Below, in pieces: positions 8,147 through 16,655 of a stretch of 64,000 nucleotides of DNA (position 1 is its first letter; every line of letters begins with the position of its first letter). The translations under genes were made by a program, and so were the position numbers. Where the stretch lies: positions 1,922,001 through 1,986,000 of the forward strand of contig OZ243926.1 in assembly GCA_965213765.1 (NCBI GenBank). The letters are read 5' to 3'. The notes beneath the pieces were generated by a model. That model did no database searches. It was not told the origin of the DNA and was given only the letters and a program-made list of their open reading frames with translations. Source of the DNA: JAJDXO01 sp965213765. GTDB lineage: Bacteria; Pseudomonadota; Alphaproteobacteria; Rhodospirillales; UBA2165.

Positions 8147-9454
8147 CTATTTTCCCGTGAAATGCTTATTCAGTCCCTGCCAGCACTCGAAATAGTCGCC
8201 CTGCAGGAGGTCGGTGTTGAGTGCGAACTCGGTCAATTTGTAGAGATACGCGGACTCGAACATGAAGGCCATGGTATCGGCCTGAAACTCGGGCGCCAGA
8301 TCCTTGTTCGTCGCACCCTCGAAGGAATCCACATCGGGGCCGTGGGCCGCCATGCAGTTGTGGAGACTGGCGCCGCCCGGCGTGAAGCCCTCCGGTTTGG
8401 CGTCGTAGATGCCATGCACCAGCCCCATGAACTCGCTCATCACATTGCGGTGGTACCACGGCGGGCGGAACGTATCCTCGGCGACCATCCAGCGGGGCGG
8501 GAAGATAACGAAGTCCACATTCGCCGTGCCCGCCGAGTTGGAGGGCGAGGTGAGCACCGTATAGATGGAGGGATCCGGATGGTCGTAACTGACCGTCCAG
8601 ACAGTGTTGAAGTTGGCCAAATCGTACATGTAGGGGGCGTAGTTGCCGTGCCAGGCGACTACGTCGAGCGGCGCGTGGCTCATTTCGGCGGCCCACATGT
8701 TGCCCGCGAACTTGGTCACCAGCTCGCAGGATTCGTCCCGGTCCTCATAGGCCGCGACCGGTGTGAGAAAGTCGCGCGGATTGGCAAGTCCGTTGGCGCC
8801 GATGGGACCGAGGTCGGGCAGCCGGAAGGTGGCGCCGTAGTTTTCGCCGACATAGCCCCGCGAGGGCCCGTCCAGCAACTCCACCCGGAACTTGATGCCC
8901 CGCTGGATCACCGCGATCTTATTCGGCGCGACGTCAAGGACCCCCATTTCGGTGTGCAGCCGGAGGCGGCCCTGCTGGGGCACGAACAGCATCTCGCCGT
9001 CGGAGTTGAAGAAGTAGCGGTCCTCCATGGACCGGTTGGCCGCATAAAGGTGAATGGCAATGCCGGTCTGACCGGTTGAGTCTCCATTGCCCATATAGGT
9101 GACCAGGCCGTCGACAAAGTCGGTTGGCGCATCGGGGATCGGCAGCGGGTCCCAGCGCAACCGATTGGGCGGGGTTTCGACCTCACCGAACGGCGTCGAG
9201 CGGACCAGCCGGTTGTCGATACGCTTGAACGGCTGGTGCTGGGCGGAGGGGCGGATTCGGTAGAACCAGGTGCGCTGGTTGCCCACCCGCGGCACGGTAA
9301 AGGCGGTGCCGCTCAAATGCTCGGCATAGAGACCGTAGGGCGCCTTTTGCGGCGAGTTGCGTCCGGCGGGCAGCGCGCCGGGCAATGCTTCGGTGGCGAA
9401 TTCGTTCCCAAACCCCGACTGATAGTCGAGATCGCTGGCGACGATCGTATCCAT
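8147..9454 (-). CDS. hmgA: Homogentisate 1,2-dioxygenase
   Basis: Non-haem iron ring-cleaving dioxygenase converting homogentisate to maleylacetoacetate. The 435-residue protein starts with the family hallmark DYQSGFGNEFATEALPGALP and carries the iron-ligand region: WYHRNVMSEFMG (His and Glu) and HNCMAAHGPD (His). The start at 9454 is chosen because GGGAGGA precedes it at good spacing; an 18-codon upstream extension is possible but not conserved. First gene of the operon, about 40 bases from the operator palindrome. No hpd or maleylacetoacetate isomerase gene is in the window. Confidence 0.97.
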   Translation of the reverse strand: MDTIVASDLDYQSGFGNEFATEALPGALPAGRNSPQKAPYGLYAEHLSGTAFTVPRVGNQRTWFYRIRPSAQHQPFKRIDNRLVRSTPFGEVETPPNRLRWDPLPIPDAPTDFVDGLVTYMGNGDSTGQTGIAIHLYAANRSMEDRYFFNSDGEMLFVPQQGRLRLHTEMGVLDVAPNKIAVIQRGIKFRVELLDGPSRGYVGENYGATFRLPDLGPIGANGLANPRDFLTPVAAYEDRDESCELVTKFAGNMWAAEMSHAPLDVVAWHGNYAPYMYDLANFNTVWTVSYDHPDPSIYTVLTSPSNSAGTANVDFVIFPPRWMVAEDTFRPPWYHRNVMSEFMGLVHGIYDAKPEGFTPGGASLHNCMAAHGPDVDSFEGATNKDLAPEFQADTMAFMFESAYLYKLTEFALNTDLLQGDYFECWQGLNKHFTGK

Positions 9455-9495
9455 GGCCGGATCCTCCCCTGCTCTCAGCTCTTGACGTTGGCCGC

Positions 9496-9521
9496 ATATT
9501 AGTTTCAAATGAAACTAATAT
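9496..9521. promoter_or_regulatory. Perfect 26-bp palindromic operator (hmgA/marR)
   Basis: Two perfect 12-base arms (ATATTAGTTTCA and its complement) separated by AA lie between hmgA and the divergent marR. Length and symmetry suit a MarR-family dimer. It probably controls both genes, with the MarR protein at 9559 as repressor and an aromatic pathway intermediate as the likely inducer (inference). Confidence 0.85.
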
Positions 9522-9558
9522 CAAACGGTATTTTATTGGTTCGAAAGCGCAACTGCCG

Positions 9559-10023
9559 ATGAACGAAATTCCCCGCAACCCAGATGAAGACGCCCTCGAC
9601 CTGGAAACCTTCTTTCCGTACCAGATCACCGTCCTGACCAAGCAGGTGAGCAATTCGCTGGCCAAGACCTACGTGGACCGGTTCGGGATCACCATACCGG
9701 AATGGCGGGTGATGGCGGCATTGGGCCGCTATCCCAACGCGACGGCCTCGCACGTCGTACGGCACACGGGCCTCGACAAGGTTCAGGTCAGCCGGGCGGT
9801 GGCGCTCCTGGCGGACAAGGGGCACGTCGCCAAGCGGCCCGACCCCGAAGACAGGCGCAACGCTTTCATCAATTTCACCGCAAGGGGCCGCAAGACCTAT
9901 CGGGAGATCGTCCCGGTGGCCCGCGCCTACGAGGAACGACTGCTCGCCACCATTACGCCGGAACAGCGCCAAATGCTGAATGCGGTGTTGGACGAATTAA
10001 CGGCCCGCGCCGAGGAGCTCTAG
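9559..10023 (+). CDS. MarR-family transcriptional regulator (HmgR-like)
   Basis: A 154-residue winged-helix regulator. The central region (RFGITIPEWRVMAALGRYP, then TASHVVRHTGLDKVQVSRAV) is the MarR DNA-binding core, followed by the wing KRPDPEDRRNAFI with its conserved DxR. The start at 9559 is preferred over in-frame upstream starts because the upstream frame crosses the operator. Divergent orientation from hmgA and the intervening palindrome make it the probable repressor of homogentisate catabolism and of itself. Confidence 0.9.
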   Translation: MNEIPRNPDEDALDLETFFPYQITVLTKQVSNSLAKTYVDRFGITIPEWRVMAALGRYPNATASHVVRHTGLDKVQVSRAVALLADKGHVAKRPDPEDRRNAFINFTARGRKTYREIVPVARAYEERLLATITPEQRQMLNAVLDELTARAEEL

Positions 10024-10316
10024 CCTTCTATCCATCGCCGGTGCGCGATCTTGCGATCGAGGAGAACGAGCGTCGCCTCGGCATATCCGTCGATAAGCCG
10101 GACGATGCGGGCAAACTCCGAGACCCAGAGGATCGGGACCAGTGTCCACGAGGTGAAAAACGCGGCCAGGAAGTAGGCCGCGCCCTCGAGACCGAATACC
10201 GGCGGCCACCAGGCGGCGAACCACAGAACAACCCAGATGATGGCCAGGCCCGCGGCGATGGGCGCGGCGAATTGTCCGGTCTTGAGCCCCCAGCGTATGC
10301 ACAACAGCAGGAACAT
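10020..10316 (-). CDS. Small membrane protein, function unknown
   Basis: A 98-residue protein with two hydrophobic helices (about residues 15-38 and 43-70) and a charged C-terminus ending IAHRRWIEG. It follows gatB and another tiny membrane frame in the same direction and converges with marR, overlapping its stop by 4 bases. The membrane profile and compact operon packing support a real gene. I do not recognise a family. Confidence 0.6.
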   Translation of the reverse strand: MFLLLCIRWGLKTGQFAAPIAAGLAIIWVVLWFAAWWPPVFGLEGAAYFLAAFFTSWTLVPILWVSEFARIVRLIDGYAEATLVLLDRKIAHRRWIEG

Positions 10317-10321
10317 GCCCC

Positions 10322-10435
10322 CTACCCCAAAACCAGCCGGTGGACGACGGTGAGGCCCTGCATGACCGCGTAGGCCAGCATGCCGAAGATAACGGCATAG
10401 AGAAATACCCGCCCGTGCGCCTTCAACAAATGCAT
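10322..10435 (-). CDS. Tiny single-span membrane protein (37 aa)
   Basis: A 37-codon frame directly after gatB, starting MHLLKAHGRVFLYAVIFGML, followed 5 bases later by the 98-residue membrane protein. One predicted membrane helix with a basic N-terminus. Support is tight packing in the gatB transcript and the hydrophobic profile. It may form a two-part membrane unit with its neighbour. No known family recognised. Confidence 0.45.
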   Translation of the reverse strand: MHLLKAHGRVFLYAVIFGMLAYAVMQGLTVVHRLVLG

Positions 10436-10446
10436 GGCCGAAAAGT

Positions 10447-11901
10447 CTAACCCAATTTTTGCTTCAGCAGGTCATTTACCATTTTGGGGTTGGCTTTGCC
10501 GCCCGTAGACTTCATCACCTGGCCGACGAACCAGCCGACGACCTTTTGGTTGCCGTCCTTGTATTCCTGCACCTGGCCCGGATTGTCGGCGATTATCTTG
10601 TCCACCTCGGCCTCGATGGCGCTGGTGTCGGTGATTTGGACGAGCCCCCTCTCTTCAACAATGGCGGCGGGATCGCCGCCGTCGTTGATCATTATCTCGA
10701 ACACATCCTTGGCGATGCGGCCCGAGATGGTGCCGTCAGCAATCAGACCCACCAGTTTTCCAAGATCTTCCGAAGAGACGGGCGAGTCGGCGATCCCCTT
10801 ACCCTCCTTGTTCAGGACGGCAAACAGCTCGTGGATCACCCAGTTGGCGGCCATTTTTGGATCGCGGCCGCCGGCAACTTCTTCGAAAAAGGCCGCGGTC
10901 TCCCGCTCGGCGACCAGGACACCGGCGTCTTCGGCTGAAATTCCATACGCATTGATGAAGCGCTGCTTCTTGGCGTCCGGGAGTTCCGGAAGATCGGCGC
11001 GGATCCGTTCGACCTCTTCCTCCGTCAGTTCGACGGGCAATAAGTCGGGATCCGGGAAGTACCGGTAATCGTGGGCTTCTGCCTTGGAGCGCATGGAACG
11101 TGTCTCGCCATTGGACGGATCGAACAGCCGGGTCTCCTGGTCAACTTCGCCGCCCTCGTCATAAATCTCCACCTGCCGCCCGGCTTCGAATTCCACCGCC
11201 TGCATGGCGAAGCGTACCGAGTTCACGTTCTTGATCTCGGTACGGGTCCGAAGCTCGTCGGAGCCGGCGGGCCGCACGCTCACGTTGACGTCGCACCGCA
11301 TGGAGCCCTGTTCCATGTTGCCGTCACAGGTCCCGAGATAGCGGAGAATGGACCTGAGCTTCCGAAGATAGGCCCCGACCTCCTCCGGGCTCCGGAGATC
11401 GGGCCTGGAGACGATCTCCATCAGCGCCACACCGGCCCGATTGAGATCGATGTAGGTGCGATTGGGATCCTGGTCGTGGAGCGACTTGCCCGCATCCTGC
11501 TCCAGGTGAAGCCGCTCGATGCCGATTTCGCGGACACCACCGTCCGGCAGGTCCAGCGTGACCACACCCTCGCCGACGACGGGATGTTGATACTGGCTGA
11601 TCTGATAGCCGAAGGGTAGATCGGGGTAGAAGTAATTCTTGCGCTCGAACACCGAGTGCAGGTTGATCTCCGCATTGAGGCCCAGGCCGGTGCGCACCGC
11701 CTGTTCGATGCAGACCTTGTTGACCACCGGCAGCATGCCGGGCATGGCGGCATCAACCAGCGACACTTGTGTGTTGGGCTCGGCGCCGAACGCCGTCGGG
11801 GCTCCGGAGAACAGTTTGGCGTCCGAGACGACCTGCGCATGCACCTCCAGCCCGATCACCACTTCCCAGTCATTGCCGTCGCCTTTGATGAGGTAGGTCA
11901 T
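10447..11901 (-). CDS. gatB: Asp-tRNA(Asn)/Glu-tRNA(Gln) amidotransferase subunit B
   Basis: Kinase/transamidase subunit of the GatCAB complex, which converts misacylated Glu-tRNA(Gln) and Asp-tRNA(Asn) to the cognate species. The 484-residue protein has the N-terminal cradle (WEVVIGLEVHAQV, FYPDLPFGYQISQYQHP), the EQGSMRCDVNVSVRP motif, and a C-terminal YqeY-like tail. Length is typical. It lies 2 bases behind gatA in a gatC-gatA-gatB operon. Confidence 0.98.
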   Translation of the reverse strand: MTYLIKGDGNDWEVVIGLEVHAQVVSDAKLFSGAPTAFGAEPNTQVSLVDAAMPGMLPVVNKVCIEQAVRTGLGLNAEINLHSVFERKNYFYPDLPFGYQISQYQHPVVGEGVVTLDLPDGGVREIGIERLHLEQDAGKSLHDQDPNRTYIDLNRAGVALMEIVSRPDLRSPEEVGAYLRKLRSILRYLGTCDGNMEQGSMRCDVNVSVRPAGSDELRTRTEIKNVNSVRFAMQAVEFEAGRQVEIYDEGGEVDQETRLFDPSNGETRSMRSKAEAHDYRYFPDPDLLPVELTEEEVERIRADLPELPDAKKQRFINAYGISAEDAGVLVAERETAAFFEEVAGGRDPKMAANWVIHELFAVLNKEGKGIADSPVSSEDLGKLVGLIADGTISGRIAKDVFEIMINDGGDPAAIVEERGLVQITDTSAIEAEVDKIIADNPGQVQEYKDGNQKVVGWFVGQVMKSTGGKANPKMVNDLLKQKLG

Positions 11902-11903
11902 AA

Positions 11904-13385
11904 TCAGCCCCCCACCCGGAGCGCCGGCGCGGCATCGAACCCGGCAGCCTCTTCCACCACGCCCGCCGCCCGGAATATGGTCTCCTCGTCGAATGCCTTA
12001 CCGATCAGTTGCAGCCCCAGCGGCAACCCTTCGGCCGACAGCCCGGCGGGTACCGACATGGCCGGCAGGCCGGCGAGGCTCGCCGGTACGGCGAACACAT
12101 CGTTGAGGTACATCTGCACCGGATCGTCCATCTTCTCACCGATGGCGAAGGCGGCAAACGGCGTGGTCGGGGCCAAAATCAGGTCGACATCCTCGAAGGC
12201 GCTCGAGAAATCCCGGCGGATCAACGTGCGGATCCTTTGAGCCTTGATGTAATAGGCATCGTAGTAGCCGGCGCTAAGAACATAGGTGCCGATCAACACC
12301 CGGCGCCGCACCTCGGCGCCGAAGCCCCGCCCCCGGGTTTCCTCGTACATATTTGTGAGCTCATCCGCCTCGACCCGGAGCCCATATCGCACCCCGTCAT
12401 AGCGGGCGAGGTTCGAGGACGCCTCCGCCGGCGCAACAATATAATAGGCTGGAAGCGCGTGCTGGGTATGAGGCAAAGAGATATCGACCACCTCGGCGCC
12501 GGCGGTCTTCAGCCACTCGGCGCCCTGGCTCCATAGTCCTTCGATTTCCGCGTCCATTCCATCGACGCGGTATTCTTTCGGAATGCCGACCTTCAGCCCC
12601 TTCACGTCGCCGGTCAGCGCCGCTTCAAAATCGGGAACGACGATATCGGCGCTGGTCGAATCCCTCGGATCATGCCCGGCCATGGCGCCGAGCATGATCG
12701 CCGAATCGCGGACGGTTCGCGTCATCGGTCCCGCCTGATCCAGGCTCGACGCAAACGCGACGATGCCCCAGCGGGAGCACCGCCCATAGGTCGGCTTGGT
12801 GCCCACAATGCCGCAGAACGAGCCGGGCTGACGGATGGAACCGCCTGTATCGGTCCCGATGGCGGCGGTCGCCATGTGCGCGGCGACGGCGGCGGCCGAT
12901 CCGCCCGACGACCCGCCGGGCACCCGGTCCTTGCCATCGTCCAGCGTCCACGGGTTCTTGACCGGCCCGTAATACGAGGTGACGTTGGCGGAACCCATCG
13001 CAAACTCATCCAAATTGGTCTTGCCAAGCATCACCGCCCCGGCACTCCACAGCTTGGAAGTGACCGTCGATTCGTATGTCGGCACGAACCCGTCCAGAAT
13101 ATGCGAGCCCGCTGTGGTCAGGACGCCCTCGGTGCAGAACAAATCCTTAATGGCGATAGGGATGCCATCCAACCGACCCAGCATTTCACCGTCTGCCCGG
13201 CGCTGATCCGAGGTCCGCGCGCGCTCCAGCGCCGCCTCGGGCGATTCGGTAATAAAGGCGTTGAGGCCCCGGCCGGCCTCCATCGCCTTCAAATAGGCCT
13301 CGGTCAATTCAAGCGAGGATATCTCCCCGGCATCCAACAGATCGCGGGCCCCGGCGATGTCGAGCGATGTCAGCGCACCGCTCAT
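11904..13385 (-). CDS. gatA: Asp-tRNA(Asn)/Glu-tRNA(Gln) amidotransferase subunit A
   Basis: Glutaminase subunit of GatCAB that releases ammonia from glutamine. The 493-residue amidase-signature protein shows the catalytic triad in context: Lys in GIPIAIKDLFCTEG (about residue 80), the GGSSGGSAAAVAAH loop (cis-Ser) and Ser in TDTGGSIRQPG. It overlaps the gatC stop by 4 bases. A second amidase-signature protein at 55464 differs in sequence and is a stand-alone enzyme. Confidence 0.98.
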   Translation of the reverse strand: MSGALTSLDIAGARDLLDAGEISSLELTEAYLKAMEAGRGLNAFITESPEAALERARTSDQRRADGEMLGRLDGIPIAIKDLFCTEGVLTTAGSHILDGFVPTYESTVTSKLWSAGAVMLGKTNLDEFAMGSANVTSYYGPVKNPWTLDDGKDRVPGGSSGGSAAAVAAHMATAAIGTDTGGSIRQPGSFCGIVGTKPTYGRCSRWGIVAFASSLDQAGPMTRTVRDSAIMLGAMAGHDPRDSTSADIVVPDFEAALTGDVKGLKVGIPKEYRVDGMDAEIEGLWSQGAEWLKTAGAEVVDISLPHTQHALPAYYIVAPAEASSNLARYDGVRYGLRVEADELTNMYEETRGRGFGAEVRRRVLIGTYVLSAGYYDAYYIKAQRIRTLIRRDFSSAFEDVDLILAPTTPFAAFAIGEKMDDPVQMYLNDVFAVPASLAGLPAMSVPAGLSAEGLPLGLQLIGKAFDEETIFRAAGVVEEAAGFDAAPALRVGG

Positions 13386-13669
13386 TCCACCACCTTGGGC
13401 ACGGTAAAGAAGCTGCCCGCCGGGTCCGGCGCGTTGGCCATCAGGTCCCCGGCGAGACCGCCATCGGTTACCGCGTCCTCACGCCTGGGCGAGTCCTTTT
13501 CGGTCGGCGAGGCCATGGGTGGAACGTCATCGGTGGGCACCTCGCCGAGCTGCTCAATCCAGCCCAGGATATTGCTGAGTTCGACCACCAGACCGGGAAC
13601 GTCGTCATCGGCGATCTTGAGCCGCGCGAGCCGGGCAATTTTGCGGACAGTGGCCTCGTCGAGCGCCAT
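13382..13669 (-). CDS. gatC: Asp-tRNA(Asn)/Glu-tRNA(Gln) amidotransferase subunit C
   Basis: Small 95-residue stabilising subunit of GatCAB. It begins MALDEATVRKIARLARLKI, the family signature, with LSNILGWIEQLGEVPTDDV and PRREDAVTDGG following. First gene of the gatCAB operon; its stop overlaps the gatA start (ATGA). Confidence 0.97.
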   Translation of the reverse strand: MALDEATVRKIARLARLKIADDDVPGLVVELSNILGWIEQLGEVPTDDVPPMASPTEKDSPRREDAVTDGGLAGDLMANAPDPAGSFFTVPKVVE

Positions 13670-13789
13670 GGAAATTCTCCATTCAGAACGGCGCGGAAAC
13701 TATCACCGGGTCTGAGGGACGACAAGGCATCCGGATATGGGCCGAGACAAGAATTGGGATAGGGTGAAGCTCTTGGTTGCGCCGGAAGT

Positions 13790-14212
13790 ATGTCCATGTT
13801 TCCGCAATTGCTCGTCTCGTTATTGCTCTCTGCGCCTACCCATCCCTCGGCGGCGCTACCCGTACAAGGCACACCCCGGGAGTTGCTGCGGGAACAAGAG
13901 AACCAGGAGCGCCTGGAGACCGAACAGCGCAAACTCCGGCAAGTCATCGAAAGGGATCGTACGCGGTCCAGTGAACGGGACACCCGGAGCCAAGAACGCC
14001 GCCGGCAGTCGGACCGTGACCGGCGGGAACGCAATCAGGACTTGAAGGAGCGGCGTCGGCGGGGGGACAACGCCGTAGCCGATCCGCTTAATACAATTCT
14101 TAGCCGAACATATCGCCGGGTCGCGGCCTGCAACCTCCGGTCTCGGTGCGGCGCGAGGGCCATCTCGTGGTCGCCACCCTCGCCAACTGCCGTCGCGCAT
14201 CCTATGGCATGA
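13790..14212 (+). CDS. Hypothetical secreted, highly charged protein (possibly a remnant)
   Basis: A 140-residue frame with a signal-peptide-like start (MSMFPQLLVSLLLSAP), then about 75 residues rich in Arg, Glu, Asp and Gln likely to form a charged helix, then a tail that looks like non-coding translation. The charged stretch after a signal peptide recalls the N-terminus of TpsB/FhaC-type outer-membrane proteins, but no beta-barrel follows, so a truncated gene is possible. The 14213-14270 stretch after it holds nothing recognised before the nrd regulatory region. Confidence 0.3.
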   Translation: MSMFPQLLVSLLLSAPTHPSAALPVQGTPRELLREQENQERLETEQRKLRQVIERDRTRSSERDTRSQERRRQSDRDRRERNQDLKERRRRGDNAVADPLNTILSRTYRRVAACNLRSRCGARAISWSPPSPTAVAHPMA

Positions 14213-14270
14213 AGGCCACACTTGGGCGTAACCGACCCTTTTTGTGGCCAAAATGACGATTCCAAGGCAA

Positions 14271-14311
14271 CAAAGTATTGACGTCAAATTTGGTACTCAT
14301 ACTATATCTAG
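14271..14311 (+). promoter_or_regulatory. Pair of NrdR-box-like operators
   Basis: Core CAAAGTATTG at 14271-14280 matches the NrdR core CwAtATaTwG at 8 of 10 positions, and CTATATCTAG at 14302-14311 at 9 of 10. The core starts are 31 bases apart, the three-helical-turn spacing usual for NrdR. The first box abuts the -35 element and the second covers the -10 element, consistent with repression. Confidence 0.7.
14278..14305 (+). promoter_or_regulatory. Sigma-70 promoter of nrdAB
   Basis: TTGACG (-35, 14278-14283) and TACTAT (-10, 14300-14305) with a 16-base spacer. Transcription would start near 14312, just before the riboswitch. Interleaved with the two NrdR-like boxes. Confidence 0.65.
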
Positions 14312-14314
14312 TAG

Positions 14315-14530
14315 TTGATGGTTCTCCTCGGGGATTGAGAGGGAAGCCGGTGCGGGTCGTTTTTCCAGGCTGATTTCAGCCCAACCAAGTCCGGCGCTGC
14401 CCCCGCAACTGTAGACGGATGGTCTGTTCCGTCAGTTCCACTGGGTCGCTGGGGACCAGGGAAGGCAGGAACAAACGGCGTGTCTGTGAGCCAGGAGACC
14501 TGACCATCGACTGACGATGTTCCAGGCCGG
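14315..14530 (+). ncRNA. Cobalamin (adenosylcobalamin) riboswitch
   Basis: Diagnostic segments occur in order: GGGAAGCCGGTGCGGG near 14340, GCTGCCCCCGCAACTGT near 14396, CCACTGGG near 14449, GGGAAGGCAGGAA near 14459, and the B12 box AGCCAGGAGACCTG at 14489-14502. This is the cobalamin riboswitch aptamer; the outer boundaries are approximate. It lies about 190 bases upstream of the nrdA start. Known family behaviour is that bound adenosylcobalamin turns the downstream gene off, here a B12-independent reductase. Confidence 0.93.
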
Positions 14531-14719
14531 GCGGGGTGCACCGGGCGGGATGAGGGGCTTACGGGGAATTCTGGAAGTTCAGCTCGGAAATTGAGGACCC
14601 CGCCGCGCCGCATCTTCCGACCGGCACCGCCGCCAACCGCAGTGTTCTTGAGGACGCGGTCCGGCACGAAACGAGGGGCCGGCCGGATGGCCGGATATGG
14701 ATTAATAACGGAGGTCGAC

Positions 14720-16621
14720 GTGCTGGATAATACGGAATCAAGCAGCGAATTGCCGCTGGAACTGCCTAAGACCGGAGAGGAAATGGCCGCGGAAATGCTG
14801 GATTCCATCCAGACCGCGAGAGGACCCAAGGTTCGTATAGACAAGAGCCGGAACGCCAACCTCACCGATTTCGGCAAAGCCGTATTGACCGACCGATACC
14901 TGCTTCCAGGTGAAGCCTACCAAGATTTGTTTGCGCGGGTTGCCAGCACCTACGGCGATGATGACGGACACGCCCAGCGGATTTACGACTACCTCTCCAA
15001 ACTCTGGTTCATGGCGGCGACCCCAGTCCTCTCGAATGGCGGCGCAGACCGCGGACTGCCCATATCGTGCTTCCTGAACGAAGCCTCCGATTCGCTCGAC
15101 GGCATCGTCGGGTTGTGGACCGAGAACGTCTGGCTCGCATCCAACGGCGGCGGGATCGGCAGCTATTGGGGAAATCTGCGTTCCATCGGGGAACGTGTCG
15201 GCAATGCCGGCAAGACCTCGGGCGTCATCCCGTTCATCCGGGTGATGGATTCTCTCACACTCGCCATATCCCAGGGCTCGCTGCGGCGCGGCTCCGCGGC
15301 GGTGTACCTCCCCATCGATCACCCTGAAATCGAGGAATTCATGGAAATCCGCCGCCCCACCGGCGGCGACCCCAACCGCAAGGCGCCCAACTTGCATCAT
15401 GGCGTCCTGGTCTCGGATGCCTTCATGCGCGCCGTCGAGGCCGACGAGGACTGGGCACTGAGCAGTCCTTTGGATGGAACGCCGATTCGCACGGTGTCGG
15501 CGCGTTCGCTCTGGATTCGCCTGCTGACCGCGCGAATCGAGGTCGGCGAGCCTTACATCATCTTTTCCGACCGAGTAAATTCTATGCTGCCCGAGCATCA
15601 CAAGCTCGCCGGACTGACGGTGAAGACCTCCAATCTCTGCTCGGAGATCACCCTGCCCACCGGCATTGACCATCTGGGCGAAGAACGTACCGCGGTCTGT
15701 TGCCTGTCCTCTCTCAACATCGAAACCTATGACGAGTGGAAGGATGATCCCCGTTTCATCGAGGACGTCATGCGTTTCCTCGACAACGTGCTCCAGGATT
15801 TTATCGACAAGGCACCCGATTCCATGGCGCGGGCCGCTTATTCGGCCATGCGCGAGCGTTCCGTCGGGCTCGGCGCCATGGGGCTGCACTCGTTCTTCCA
15901 GGCCAAGATGATTCCCTTCGAGAGCGCCATGGCCAAGGCCTGGAACAGCAAGATATTCGCTCAAATCCGGGAGCACGTCGACGCCGCCTCGAAGGCCCTG
16001 GCCAAGGAAAGGGGTGCTTGCCCCGACGCCGAGGATTACGGCATCGAGGAGCGGTTCTCCAACAAGACGGCCATCGCGCCGACCGCGTCCATCTCGATCA
16101 TCTGCGGCGGCACCTCTCCCGGTATCGAGCCCATCAGCGGCAACAGCTATATGCACAAGACCCTGTCGGGCTCGTTCAACGTCCGCAACCGGCACCTCAA
16201 GAAACTGCTGGCGGAGAAGGGTCAGGACAATGAGGAAACCTGGAGCTCCGTCACCACCAACGAAGGCAGCGTGCAGCAACTGGAGTTCCTGACCCAGGAC
16301 GAAAAGGACGTGTTCAAGACCGCCTTCGAACTGGATCAGCGCTGGGTGGTGGAACTTGCAGCCGACCGAACGCCCCACATCGACCAATCGCAATCAGTGA
16401 ATTTGTTCCTCCCCGCCGATGTCCATAAGCGGGACCTCCATCAGATTCACTTCCAGGCGTGGAAGAAGGGGATGAAGAGCCTCTACTACTGCCGTTCCAA
16501 ATCCATCCAGCGGGCGGAAGTGGTCACGGAACAGGGTGCGGCCGCTGAAACGCCGAATGAAGCCTCGGCTGCCGAATTCGCCGAGAGCACCGATTACGAA
16601 GAATGCCCTGCGTGCCAGTAA
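14720..16621 (+). CDS. nrdA: Class I ribonucleoside-diphosphate reductase, alpha subunit
   Basis: Catalytic subunit reducing ribonucleotides to deoxyribonucleotides. In the 633-residue protein the active-site residues are visible: Cys117 (LPISCFLN), Asn305-Cys307-Glu309 (SNLCSE), a Cys pair at 327-328 (one the radical-site partner), the Tyr pair in SLYYCRSK for radical transfer, and the C-terminal redox pair in ECPACQ. Start is GTG 14720, with GGAGG 5 bases upstream; in-frame upstream ATGs lack a ribosome site. It lacks a recognisable N-terminal ATP-cone. Expression appears controlled by NrdR boxes and a cobalamin riboswitch. nrdB follows. Confidence 0.95.
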   Translation: MLDNTESSSELPLELPKTGEEMAAEMLDSIQTARGPKVRIDKSRNANLTDFGKAVLTDRYLLPGEAYQDLFARVASTYGDDDGHAQRIYDYLSKLWFMAATPVLSNGGADRGLPISCFLNEASDSLDGIVGLWTENVWLASNGGGIGSYWGNLRSIGERVGNAGKTSGVIPFIRVMDSLTLAISQGSLRRGSAAVYLPIDHPEIEEFMEIRRPTGGDPNRKAPNLHHGVLVSDAFMRAVEADEDWALSSPLDGTPIRTVSARSLWIRLLTARIEVGEPYIIFSDRVNSMLPEHHKLAGLTVKTSNLCSEITLPTGIDHLGEERTAVCCLSSLNIETYDEWKDDPRFIEDVMRFLDNVLQDFIDKAPDSMARAAYSAMRERSVGLGAMGLHSFFQAKMIPFESAMAKAWNSKIFAQIREHVDAASKALAKERGACPDAEDYGIEERFSNKTAIAPTASISIICGGTSPGIEPISGNSYMHKTLSGSFNVRNRHLKKLLAEKGQDNEETWSSVTTNEGSVQQLEFLTQDEKDVFKTAFELDQRWVVELAADRTPHIDQSQSVNLFLPADVHKRDLHQIHFQAWKKGMKSLYYCRSKSIQRAEVVTEQGAAAETPNEASAAEFAESTDYEECPACQ

Positions 16622-16655
16622 GAGCAGGCGGACTTACCCAAGGAGGAGCCGCGTC

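Noticed and set aside
14738..16393. Long minus-strand open frame (551 codons) opposite nrdA
   Set aside because: It is antisense to a gene with full catalytic motifs; its translation is Gly/Asp/His-rich without domains, a usual GC-rich shadow.
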